Shown: positions 18,044 through 25,251 of the stretch, in pieces
Numbering within the stretch: the stretch's first letter is position 1
Layout of the letters: each line of letters opens with the position of its first letter
Assembly (NCBI GenBank): GCA_004134995.1
Contig: REGP01000007.1
Location: 181,819 to 245,818, forward strand
Direction: 5' to 3'
DNA from: Oxalobacteraceae bacterium CAVE-383
GTDB taxonomy: Bacteria; Pseudomonadota; Gammaproteobacteria; Burkholderiales; Burkholderiaceae_D
DNA length: 64,000 nucleotides
Notes under the pieces: model-generated
What the model was told of the DNA's origin: nothing
Database searches by the model: none
The model's input: the letters and a program-made list of their open reading frames with translations, nothing else
Program-made: the position numbers and the translations under genes

Positions 18044-18697
18044 ATGGAAACCGTTCAGGAACGTTCTCAGGTACGGGCCAACGCCTACGATACCCAATGT
18101 CCCGTCGCCCGGGCGCTCGACAGCGTCGGCCAATGGTGGAACATTCTGATCCTGCGCGAAGCGATGTACGGTTTGACCCGCTTCGACGAATTCGAGAAAT
18201 CGCTGCAGATCGCGCCGACCATGCTGGCCCGGCGGCTGAAGTCGCTGGTTGAAGTCGGGGTATTGGCTCGCCGCAAATACAGCGACCGGCCGGCGCGCTA
18301 CGAATATGTGCTGACCGAGGCCGGACGCGATTTCCGTTCGGTGATCGTGACGCTGTATGCATGGGGCAACCGGCATTTGGCGCCGGAAGGCGCAAGCGTG
18401 GTGCTGGTCGACGCCAAATCCGGCGCGCTGGCCGATCCGATCCTGGTCGACCGCCACAGCGGCGCGCCGATCACCGCCGGCGATTTCGTCTTCGCGGCCG
18501 GACCGGCGGCCAATGAGCGTATCGTCAAACGGCTCAGCGTCTCGCGCGATTTGCAAGGCAGGTTGAGCGATATTCCGGTGATTGCGCCGCTGCCGGCGGC
18601 AAAGCCGGCCAAGGCGGCCAAGGCCGCAAAATCCGTCAAGACCGCGAAAGCGGCGGCGCCGCGCAAGGCGCCGGCCGCAAGCAAGAAACGCGCGTAA
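18044..18697 (+). CDS. HxlR-family (DUF24) transcriptional regulator with Lys/Ala-rich tail
   Basis: 217-aa winged-helix regulator. Residues about 12-115 form the HxlR domain, beginning with CPVARALDSVGQWWN. Cys19 sits at the position used for thiol or electrophile sensing in many family members. The middle of the protein is less conserved. The last 35 residues are a histone-H1-like tail rich in Lys and Ala (PAKAAKAAKSVKTAKAA) that may add non-specific DNA affinity. Its own promoter and the emrA promoter share one operator, which makes it the likely repressor of itself and of the emrAB pump. The inducer is unknown. Confidence 0.88.
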   Translation: METVQERSQVRANAYDTQCPVARALDSVGQWWNILILREAMYGLTRFDEFEKSLQIAPTMLARRLKSLVEVGVLARRKYSDRPARYEYVLTEAGRDFRSVIVTLYAWGNRHLAPEGASVVLVDAKSGALADPILVDRHSGAPITAGDFVFAAGPAANERIVKRLSVSRDLQGRLSDIPVIAPLPAAKPAKAAKAAKSVKTAKAAAPRKAPAASKKRA

Positions 18698-18761
18698 CAA
18701 ACACACGTAAGAAGCGCGTGTAATTTCCTGCCTCGGTTTTACCGCCGCTGTTGTTGCGCGC

Positions 18762-19346
18762 TTACTGCACGCCCAGCAATGCCGCCAACTGATCGGTATC
18801 GAGCTGGCCGGCCTGGGCGCCATACTCGCCGCTCCTGGCGTTCTTGTAGATGATCAGCGGCACGCCGTCGGCGCCGAACTTGCGCATCATCCCGGTATTG
18901 GCCGCGACCTTGGCGGCGGCATCGGCATCGACCGATGCCGGTTCGCCGCTCTGCTGCCCGCTCAACACCGTCGATTCATTCGCATCCATCGCCTTGGCCG
19001 GATCGGCCGCCGCCAGAATTGCCGCGCCCCGCGGCGCCGAGGCCTTGCTTAAAAAGCCGACCGGTATCCAGACGATGCGCAGTTTTCCGGCCAGCGGCTT
19101 GGCGCTGTTCCATACCACCGCGCAATGCGGACAAGCGGTATCGAAGAAGATATAGGCGGTATTGGCGGCCATCATCGGGCCGACCGAAAAACCATTCGCG
19201 GTTGCGGCCTGCTCATACATCTGGGCATTGCTCAACGCCGGCGCCGCTGCCGGCGGAGCGGGCGGCGCATCTTCCTTGCCGCAAGCGGCGAGCGCAAGTG
19301 CAATGAGTCCCGCGCCTGCGGTCCGGCCGAATTGTCGTCGATTCAT
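18762..19346 (-). CDS. DsbG/DsbC-like thioredoxin-fold lipoprotein
   Basis: 194-aa exported protein. Residues 1-22 form a lipoprotein signal ending LAAC, with a twin-Arg-like MNRRQFGRTAG start, followed by a Pro/Ala-rich linker. The thioredoxin fold carries the redox motif CPHC (FFDTACPHCAVVW), and GVPLIIYKN supplies the cis-proline region. Predicted role: periplasmic thiol-disulfide exchange or isomerisation. It lies 39 nt downstream of emrB on the same strand and may be the third gene of the emrA-emrB operon. That would put it under the nearby HxlR repressor. Confidence 0.85.
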   Translation of the reverse strand: MNRRQFGRTAGAGLIALALAACGKEDAPPAPPAAAPALSNAQMYEQAATANGFSVGPMMAANTAYIFFDTACPHCAVVWNSAKPLAGKLRIVWIPVGFLSKASAPRGAAILAAADPAKAMDANESTVLSGQQSGEPASVDADAAAKVAANTGMMRKFGADGVPLIIYKNARSGEYGAQAGQLDTDQLAALLGVQ

Positions 19347-19385
19347 GAGCGTGTCTTTAAAAGTGGCAAAGCGCTCATTCTATGC

Positions 19386-21005
19386 CTAATGCGCATCCGC
19401 TGACGGCGCCGCCGGCGGCGCGACCTTGCGCATCAGCGGCACCAAGGCGGTCGCAATCAGCAAACTGACCATCACGGCCAGGAATGCGTCGGCGAAAGTC
19501 AGGGTCTGCGCTTCGCGCCAGGTCAGGCTCCACAATTGCTTCAGCGCGCCGGTTTGCGCCGAGCCGGCATCCAGGCCCCAGCCGCTCAGGCTGTTTCCCG
19601 CGCTCAGCAGCATATCGTTCATGGCCTCATTGCCCGCATTCAGATGCTCGGCCAGGCGAAGGAAATGCAGATTGGCGCGATTGTTCAGAATCGTGCCGCA
19701 GACGGCGATGCCGATCGCGCCGCCCAGGTTGCGCATCAGATTGAACAGCCCCGAGGCCAGTTTCAGGCGTGATGGCGCCAACGCGCCCAGCGTCAGCGTG
19801 ACCGTCGGCGCCACCGCGAACTGCTGCGAAAATCCGCGCAGCGCCTGCGGCAGCAACAGTTCCTTCCAGCCCCAGTCATGCGTGATCGGGACGAACTGGT
19901 ACATGCTCAAGGCAAACAGGAACAAGCCGAACATCAGCAGCCAGCGCAGATCGATCTTGCGCGCCAGGAAGGCATAGACCGGAATCGCGCACACCTGGAA
20001 GATGCCGGTGGAGAAAATCGCAAGGCCGATATCCAGCGCCGAGAAACCTCGCACCCGCGCCAGGAACAGCGGCGTCATGAAGATGGTCGCGAACAGGCCG
20101 ATGCCGGTCACGAACGAAAAGAAGCAGCCGAGCGCGAAGTTGCGGTCTTTCAACGCCCGCAGATCGACCACCGGATTGGCGAAGCGCAGGCTCCGCCAGA
20201 CGAATGCGACGCCGGCCAGCCCGGATATCCAGGCCGTCGTGCGGATCACGTCGTCTCCCATCCAGCCCCAGCGCGGCCCTTCTTCCAGCGTGTATTCCAG
20301 ACAACCCAGAAACAGCGCCATCAGCGACATGCCGATATAGTCGGCGCCGCGCAGCAATGAAAGATCGGCCTTGTCGATCTTGACCAGCATCGGCACCGCC
20401 ACCGCGACATAAATCCCCGGCAGCAGATTGATGAAGAACAGCCAGTGCCACGAATAATGGCCGGTGATGAAGCCGCCGACGGTCGGTCCCAGCGTTGGCG
20501 CCAGCGATGACAGCGCGCCGATGGTGGCGGCCGCGATGACGCGCTGATGTCCCTGGAAATAGAAGAAGGCCGAGGTGAAGACGGTTGGAATCATCGAGCC
20601 GCCGAGAAAGCCCTGCAGCGCGCGAAAGAAAATCATGCTGTTGATGTCCCATGCCAGGCCGCACAGCATGCTGGCGATGGTAAAGCCCACCGCCGACGCA
20701 CAGAACAGCCAGCGTGTCGACATCACGCGCGACAGCCAGCCCGACAGCGGGATCACGATGATTTCGGCGATCAGGTAACTGGTCTGCACCCAGGCGGTTT
20801 CATCGGCGCCGGCCGACAGGCCCCCGCCGATATCGGCCAGCGACGCCGAAACGATCTGGATATCGAGCAGGGCAATGAACAGGCCGACGCACATGCTGGC
20901 GAAGGCTAGCACCTTGGCCTGCTGGGAGAGGCCGCCGTCGATCGGATGACTCGCGGCCGGAACTCTGGGAACCGCGCCGCCGCCCGCGATTGCCGCGGCG
21001 CTCAC
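19386..21005 (-). CDS. emrB: DHA2-family MFS multidrug efflux transporter (EmrB type)
   Basis: 539-aa inner-membrane drug:proton antiporter with about 14 hydrophobic segments, the DHA2 pattern. Family features include DIQIVSASLADIGGGLSAG in the first helix region and QTSYLIAEIIVIPLSGWLS. It overlaps the stop of the upstream membrane fusion gene by 4 nt, the usual EmrA-EmrB arrangement. It works with the fusion protein and an outer-membrane channel encoded elsewhere. Substrates are not predictable. Confidence 0.92.
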   Translation of the reverse strand: MSAAAIAGGGAVPRVPAASHPIDGGLSQQAKVLAFASMCVGLFIALLDIQIVSASLADIGGGLSAGADETAWVQTSYLIAEIIVIPLSGWLSRVMSTRWLFCASAVGFTIASMLCGLAWDINSMIFFRALQGFLGGSMIPTVFTSAFFYFQGHQRVIAAATIGALSSLAPTLGPTVGGFITGHYSWHWLFFINLLPGIYVAVAVPMLVKIDKADLSLLRGADYIGMSLMALFLGCLEYTLEEGPRWGWMGDDVIRTTAWISGLAGVAFVWRSLRFANPVVDLRALKDRNFALGCFFSFVTGIGLFATIFMTPLFLARVRGFSALDIGLAIFSTGIFQVCAIPVYAFLARKIDLRWLLMFGLFLFALSMYQFVPITHDWGWKELLLPQALRGFSQQFAVAPTVTLTLGALAPSRLKLASGLFNLMRNLGGAIGIAVCGTILNNRANLHFLRLAEHLNAGNEAMNDMLLSAGNSLSGWGLDAGSAQTGALKQLWSLTWREAQTLTFADAFLAVMVSLLIATALVPLMRKVAPPAAPSADAH

Positions 21006-22111
21006 ACGCCGCTCCGCGCCGGCGCTTCAGCAGGTCCGGCCACCTTGGCCACTTCGGCCGCCTTGGCCGGACGGCCGTCAACTTCCACCGTCACCGACAG
21101 GCCGGGCCGCAATTTGCCGAGCGTGCCGCCGGCGCCGTCAAGCTGGATGCGCACCGGCACGCGTTGCACGATCTTGGTGAAATTGCCGGTCGCGTTCTCC
21201 GCCGGCAAAATGCTGAACTGCGCGCCGGTGGCCGGCGCCAGGCTCAGCACGTGCGCATCGAATTCGGTTCCCGGCAGCACGTCCGCCGAAATCCTGACCG
21301 GCATGCCGGGCCTGATATGCGCCAGCTGGCTTTCCTTGAAATTGGCATCGACCCACAAACCGGTGGCCGGCACCACCGCCAGCAATTGCTGGCCGATCAC
21401 GGCATAAGCGCCCAGCCGCGCGCGGCGGTTACCGATCACGCCGTCCACCGGCGCCCGCAATTCGGTATAAGCGATATTCAATTTGGCCAGATCGCGCTCG
21501 GCCTGCGCCTGCGCCAGCGCCGCGGCGATCTGCTGCTTCTGCGCCGCGATCACATCAAGCTGGCGCTGGGAAGACACCAGCGCGGCCTGCGCTTTTTGTC
21601 CGTTTGCCACGGCCTGCTTGTAATCGGCGTCGGCTTTCTGATAGCTCTGAATCGATACCGCATTGGTGACCGACAGTTTCTGATAACGCGTCTGATCGTC
21701 CCGCGTGCGGCCGGTTTCCGCCGTCGCCGCCACGATCACCGCGCGGGCCTGGTCGATCAGCGATTCCTGCAGATGGCGGGTCGCCTCCAGATTCACCAAC
21801 GCCGCCTGCTGCGCGGCAACCGCGGCATCGGCTTTCTCCAGTGCAACCTCATAATCGCGGGGATCCAGTCGCGCCAGCAGATCGCCGGCATGCACAAACT
21901 GATTGTCGGCCACCGCAACCTCGACGATATTGCCGGCCACCTTGGGACTGATGACGGTCACGTTGCCGCCCACGTAGGCATCATCCGTGGTTTCGGTAAA
22001 ACGCCCGACGGTGAACCAGTGAAACAGATAAAAGAGCAGGCCGAGGACAATCGCCGTTGCGGCCAGCAGCATGCCGGCGCGTTTCTTATTGGAGGAAATT
22101 TGATTGCCCAT
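21002..22111 (-). CDS. emrA: EmrA/HlyD-family membrane fusion protein
   Basis: 369-aa periplasmic adaptor of the efflux pump. It has one N-terminal membrane anchor (about residues 12-34), a lipoyl half (DAYVGGNVTVISPKVAGNIV), a long Gln/Ala-rich coiled-coil hairpin (about 90-210) and the second lipoyl/beta-barrel half (ELRAPVDGVIGNRRARLGAY). The start at 22111 fits the anchor. A longer frame to 22243 would run through the promoter and operator. First gene of emrA-emrB and possibly the DsbG-like gene. Confidence 0.92.
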   Translation of the reverse strand: MGNQISSNKKRAGMLLAATAIVLGLLFYLFHWFTVGRFTETTDDAYVGGNVTVISPKVAGNIVEVAVADNQFVHAGDLLARLDPRDYEVALEKADAAVAAQQAALVNLEATRHLQESLIDQARAVIVAATAETGRTRDDQTRYQKLSVTNAVSIQSYQKADADYKQAVANGQKAQAALVSSQRQLDVIAAQKQQIAAALAQAQAERDLAKLNIAYTELRAPVDGVIGNRRARLGAYAVIGQQLLAVVPATGLWVDANFKESQLAHIRPGMPVRISADVLPGTEFDAHVLSLAPATGAQFSILPAENATGNFTKIVQRVPVRIQLDGAGGTLGKLRPGLSVTVEVDGRPAKAAEVAKVAGPAEAPARSGV

Positions 22112-22192
22112 GCTGCACCCTGTGTCGTTGGTAATGGAACGAAAAAGAAAAGGAAACGCAAAAACCGGCCGTTGCTTCCCTGCAAATACCGA

Positions 22193-22243
22193 AGTAACTT
22201 TCAATTTGATAGTTAGTGTAAGGCAGTAACTACGCTTTTGCAA
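22193..22243 (-). promoter_or_regulatory. emrA promoter and HxlR-type operator
   Basis: On the minus strand: TTGCAA (22243-22238), 17-nt spacer, TACACT (22220-22215), then the near-palindrome at 22214-22193 with centre ACTATCAAATTGAAAGT. This copies the layout of the hxlR promoter base for base in spacing. Of the 17 central operator bases, 16 match between the two sites. Confidence 0.82.
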
Positions 22244-22285
22244 GTGACAATTTCAAGCGTGTGCATTCCGCGCATCAGCGCATCA

Positions 22286-22417
22286 GTCAAGGCGCCGTAA
22301 GGCAGAGCGTGAAGGGGTGTTGTGCGCAGTGAGGTAAAGGAGGAGCCGGCCGAAGGCCGGCGGGGGACACGAACGGAGTACAACACCCCTTCACGCTCTG
22401 CCTTACGGCGCCTTGAC
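22286..22417 (+). repeat. conserved-core palindromic element, copy 2 (38-bp arms)
   Basis: Perfect 38-bp inverted repeat (22286-22323 and 22380-22417) around the same core as copies 1 and 3. The arm sequence is unrelated to that of copy 1 over most of its length, yet its two halves match perfectly. It lies between the RIO kinase stop and the emrA promoter, both minus-strand, with the core reading on the + strand. The rest of the 360-nt gap holds the emrA promoter and operator and nothing else I can identify. Confidence 0.9.
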
Positions 22418-22473
22418 GGAACCGCATCGCAAAACGCGTCGCTCTATAAATTAAGGGAATTAAAAGGGAATGA

Positions 22474-23322
22474 CTAAGACTGCGCCGCAAGATAACGTTG
22501 CCGCGCTTCTTCCTCAAGGCGCGCGTCTTCGATTTCGCGCAATACCGCACCCACGTCGGCCTTGGTTTCGTCCGGCGCGACATAGCCCGTCAAGGGCGTG
22601 TCGGGCGTCAGCAGTCCCGCCTGGTACAAAGCCCAGATTTCCTTGCCGTACTGGCTGCCCAGCAGGGACGGCGCGAAACGGCTGAAATAGGCGGCCAGAT
22701 TGGCGACATCGCGCACCAGCATATCGCCGGCGCCGGTGTTGCCGGCCGCATCGACGGCCTGCGGCAGATCGATGATGACCGGGCCTTCGCCGGTCACCAG
22801 GATATTGAATTCGGACAGATCGCCGTGGATCACCCCCGCGCACAACATCAGCACCACCTGATGCAGCAGCGTCGCGTGATATTGCAGCGCCAGCGCCTCG
22901 CCCAGCACCACATCGTTCAGACGCGGCGCGGCGTGGCCGTCGGCATCGGTCAGCAACTCCATCAGCAGCACGCCCTCGAAACAGACATACGGCTGCGGCA
23001 CGCGCACGCCGGCCGCAGCCAGGCGATACAGCGCATCCACTTCAGCGTTCTGCCAGACTTCCTCGGCCATCTTGCGGCCGTAGCGCGTGCCTTTTTCCAT
23101 CGCGCGCGCCTGCCGGCTGTTCTTGACGCGGCGGCCTTCCTGATACGACACGGCCTGATGGAAACTGCGGCGGTCGGCTTCCTTGTAGACCTTGGCGCAA
23201 CGAATCTCTTCGCCGCAACGCACCACATAGACGGTCGCCTCCTTGCCGCTCATCAATTGGCGCAGCACTTCGTCGACCAGGCCTTCTTCTATCAAGGGAG
23301 CAATGCGTTTCGGTGTTTTCAT
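22474..23322 (-). CDS. RIO1-type serine protein kinase
   Basis: 282-aa protein kinase of the bacterial RIO family. The P-loop-like region and ATP lysine lie in LMSGKEATVYVVRCGEEIRC. The catalytic loop is HGDLSEFNILV and the metal-binding motif IIDLPQAV. The family includes PA4780-type proteins of Pseudomonas, of unknown cellular substrate. The start at 23322 (MKTPKR) is preferred over 23343, which adds seven residues. It is followed by the palindromic element and is not obviously in an operon. Confidence 0.88.
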   Translation of the reverse strand: MKTPKRIAPLIEEGLVDEVLRQLMSGKEATVYVVRCGEEIRCAKVYKEADRRSFHQAVSYQEGRRVKNSRQARAMEKGTRYGRKMAEEVWQNAEVDALYRLAAAGVRVPQPYVCFEGVLLMELLTDADGHAAPRLNDVVLGEALALQYHATLLHQVVLMLCAGVIHGDLSEFNILVTGEGPVIIDLPQAVDAAGNTGAGDMLVRDVANLAAYFSRFAPSLLGSQYGKEIWALYQAGLLTPDTPLTGYVAPDETKADVGAVLREIEDARLEEEARQRYLAAQS

Positions 23323-23503
23323 GGACGCAAGCCTAACAGACAATGCAAAAGCATTTCACAAATGCCCATTGCGGCCGTACGCCTTTCAACAAACGTCGAG
23401 GCCGCGAGAAAGGCGCACACCCTCTGTGAGTATTCATGAAATGCAATGTAGACAATTCGGCTACACTGTTTCCTTCAAATTTATCGAATAATTAATTCGC
23501 ATC

Positions 23504-24475
23504 ATGGAAAGTCTGGATCTGCATGTATTGCGGTCGGCGCGCGAGTGGTTCGCCGACGGCCATGGCGTCACCCTCGTCACGGTAGTCGAAACCTGGGGCA
23601 GCGCACCGCGCCCGCCCGGCGCCCTGCTGGCGATCCGCGATGACGGCATCGTGGCCGGTTCGGTTTCCGGCGGTTGCGTGGAAGACGATCTGATCGCCCG
23701 CGTGCGCCAGGGCCAGCGCACCGCCGCACCCGGCCTGCTGACTTACGGCGTGACCAAGGACGAGGCGGCGCGCTTCGGCCTTCCCTGCGGCGGCACATTG
23801 CGGCTGGTGCAGGAACCGCTCAACGACATCGGCTGGCTGGACCAATTGCTGGAACGCACCGGGCGCCATGAACGTGTCCTGCGCACGCTCGATTTGGCCA
23901 ACGGCACGGTGAACCTGGGCGGCAATGACGATGCGCCCGAAGATGAACTGCATTTCGACGGCAAGCGCCTCAGCACCTGGTTCGGCCCGCGCTGGCGGCT
24001 GCTGATGATCGGCGCCGGGCAGTTGTCGCGCGTGTTGGCGCAGATGGCGCTGGCGCTCGACTATCAGGTGATGGTGTGCGATCCGCGCGAGGAATACAAC
24101 CTGACCTGGGACGTCCCCGGCACGCAATGGCTGCCGGGCATGCCGGACGACGTGGTGCTGGAGATCGAACCGGACGCCCATACCGCCATCGTCGCGCTCA
24201 CGCACGATCCCAAGCTGGACGATATGGCGCTGCTGGAAGCGCTGAAGTCTCCCGCGTTCTATGTCGGTGCGCTGGGTTCGCGCGCCAATACCGCGAAACG
24301 GCGCGAACGGCTGGCCCTGTTCGAGCTGCGTCCCGAAGAGATCAACCGTTTGCACGGCCCGATCGGATTGCACATCGGCAGCCGCGTGCCGGCCGAGATC
24401 GCGGTATCGATCCTGGCCGAAATCACTTCCGTGAAGAACGGCGTTTCGCTGACGCAAAAGAAAGCCGATGTCTGA
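23504..24475 (+). CDS. XdhC-family molybdoenzyme maturation factor
   Basis: 323-aa XdhC/CoxI-type protein, which inserts sulfurated molybdenum cofactor into xanthine dehydrogenase-like enzymes. The N-terminal XdhC motif is SVSGGCVEDDLI. The C-terminal Rossmann-like domain starts at LLMIGAGQLSRVLAQMA and ends near IGSRVPAEIAVSILAEI. It overlaps the following cytidylyltransferase gene by 8 nt. The target oxidoreductase subunits are not in this window, so the pair probably serves an enzyme encoded elsewhere. Confidence 0.9.
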   Translation: MESLDLHVLRSAREWFADGHGVTLVTVVETWGSAPRPPGALLAIRDDGIVAGSVSGGCVEDDLIARVRQGQRTAAPGLLTYGVTKDEAARFGLPCGGTLRLVQEPLNDIGWLDQLLERTGRHERVLRTLDLANGTVNLGGNDDAPEDELHFDGKRLSTWFGPRWRLLMIGAGQLSRVLAQMALALDYQVMVCDPREEYNLTWDVPGTQWLPGMPDDVVLEIEPDAHTAIVALTHDPKLDDMALLEALKSPAFYVGALGSRANTAKRRERLALFELRPEEINRLHGPIGLHIGSRVPAEIAVSILAEITSVKNGVSLTQKKADV

Positions 24476-25133
24476 GCGGGCGCCGGCCGGCATAAGCGGC
24501 CTAAGCGGCACAGCCGGCATCGTCGGCCTGCTGCTGGCCGCCGGCAAAGGCAGCCGCTTCGACGCCAGCGGGCGCGAATCCAAACTGCTGGCGCCGCTGG
24601 CCGACGGCACGCCGGTGGCGCTGGCATCGGCGCGCCGGCTGCTGGAATGTTGTCCGAGGGTGCTGGCGGTGCTGCCGCAACATGCCGCGCCGCCGCGCGA
24701 TCAGCATATCGCCAGGCTGGTCGGGCTGCTGGCCGAAGCCGGCTGCGAAATCGTTTTCTGCGCCGACAGCGACGCCGGCCTCGGCCATTCGCTGGCGGCC
24801 GGCGTGCGCGCCGCGCCGGATGCCGGCGGCTGGCTGGTCGCGCTGGCCGACATGCCGGCGATAAAGGCATCCACGCTGCGCGCGGTAAGCGCCGCCTGCG
24901 CGCAAGCGCACAGCATCGCCGCTCCGGTATATCAGGGCGGACGCGGCCATCCGGTCGCTTTCGGCAGCGCCTATTACGCGCAGCTGGCGGCGCTGCATGG
25001 CGATAACGGCGCCCGCGGCATACTGCGCGGCCATGCGTCCGCGGTAATCGAGGTGCCGTGCGACGACGCCGGCATCGTGCGCGATATCGACACGCCGGAA
25101 GATCTGGCGAATCTGGCCGGCGAATTTAGTTAA
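24468..25133 (+). CDS. MocA/MobA-like molybdopterin nucleotidyltransferase
   Basis: 221-aa NTP transferase. The nucleotide-binding signature GLLLAAGKGSRFDASG is near the start. LVALADMPAIKASTLRAV and YQGGRGHPVAFG match the MocA branch, which makes the cytosine dinucleotide form of the cofactor used by xanthine dehydrogenase-type enzymes. Overlap with xdhC supports a shared role. The choice of CTP over GTP is inferred from context. Confidence 0.85.
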   Translation: MSERAPAGISGLSGTAGIVGLLLAAGKGSRFDASGRESKLLAPLADGTPVALASARRLLECCPRVLAVLPQHAAPPRDQHIARLVGLLAEAGCEIVFCADSDAGLGHSLAAGVRAAPDAGGWLVALADMPAIKASTLRAVSAACAQAHSIAAPVYQGGRGHPVAFGSAYYAQLAALHGDNGARGILRGHASAVIEVPCDDAGIVRDIDTPEDLANLAGEFS

Positions 25134-25173
25134 TGAATTCGGTCAGAGAATTTAGTCAGCGAATCTAGTCAGT
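25121..25173. repeat. imperfect short direct repeats after mocA
   Basis: GAATTTAGT at the mocA end is followed by GAATTCGGTCAG, GAATTTAGTCAG and GAATCTAGTCAG in succession, an imperfect 12-15 bp repeat. The first copy contains the last codons of the gene. No function is apparent. Confidence 0.65.
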
Positions 25174-25209
25174 ACTATCAGGTAGTGGAAATCCTCCGAA
25201 AACAATGCA

Positions 25210-25236
25210 CCTAGAATGCGGGCTTCGCATTCTAGG
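25210..25236 (+). promoter_or_regulatory. leader hairpin before the large effector-like gene
   Basis: Perfect 11-bp stem CCTAGAATGCG / CGCATTCTAGG with a 5-nt loop, followed 8 nt later by six T and then the ATG of the next gene. It could be a weak terminator protecting the gene from read-through, or a 5'-leader structure. The distance between stem and T-run argues against a textbook terminator. Confidence 0.5.
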
Positions 25237-25251
25237 ACTCGCCATTTTTTC

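Noticed and set aside
25216..25251. ATG at 25216 as the start of the large effector-like gene
   Set aside because: It lies inside the stem of a perfect hairpin and adds a basic, atypical 12-residue start. The ATG at 25252 gives a Ser/Thr/Pro-rich N-terminus.
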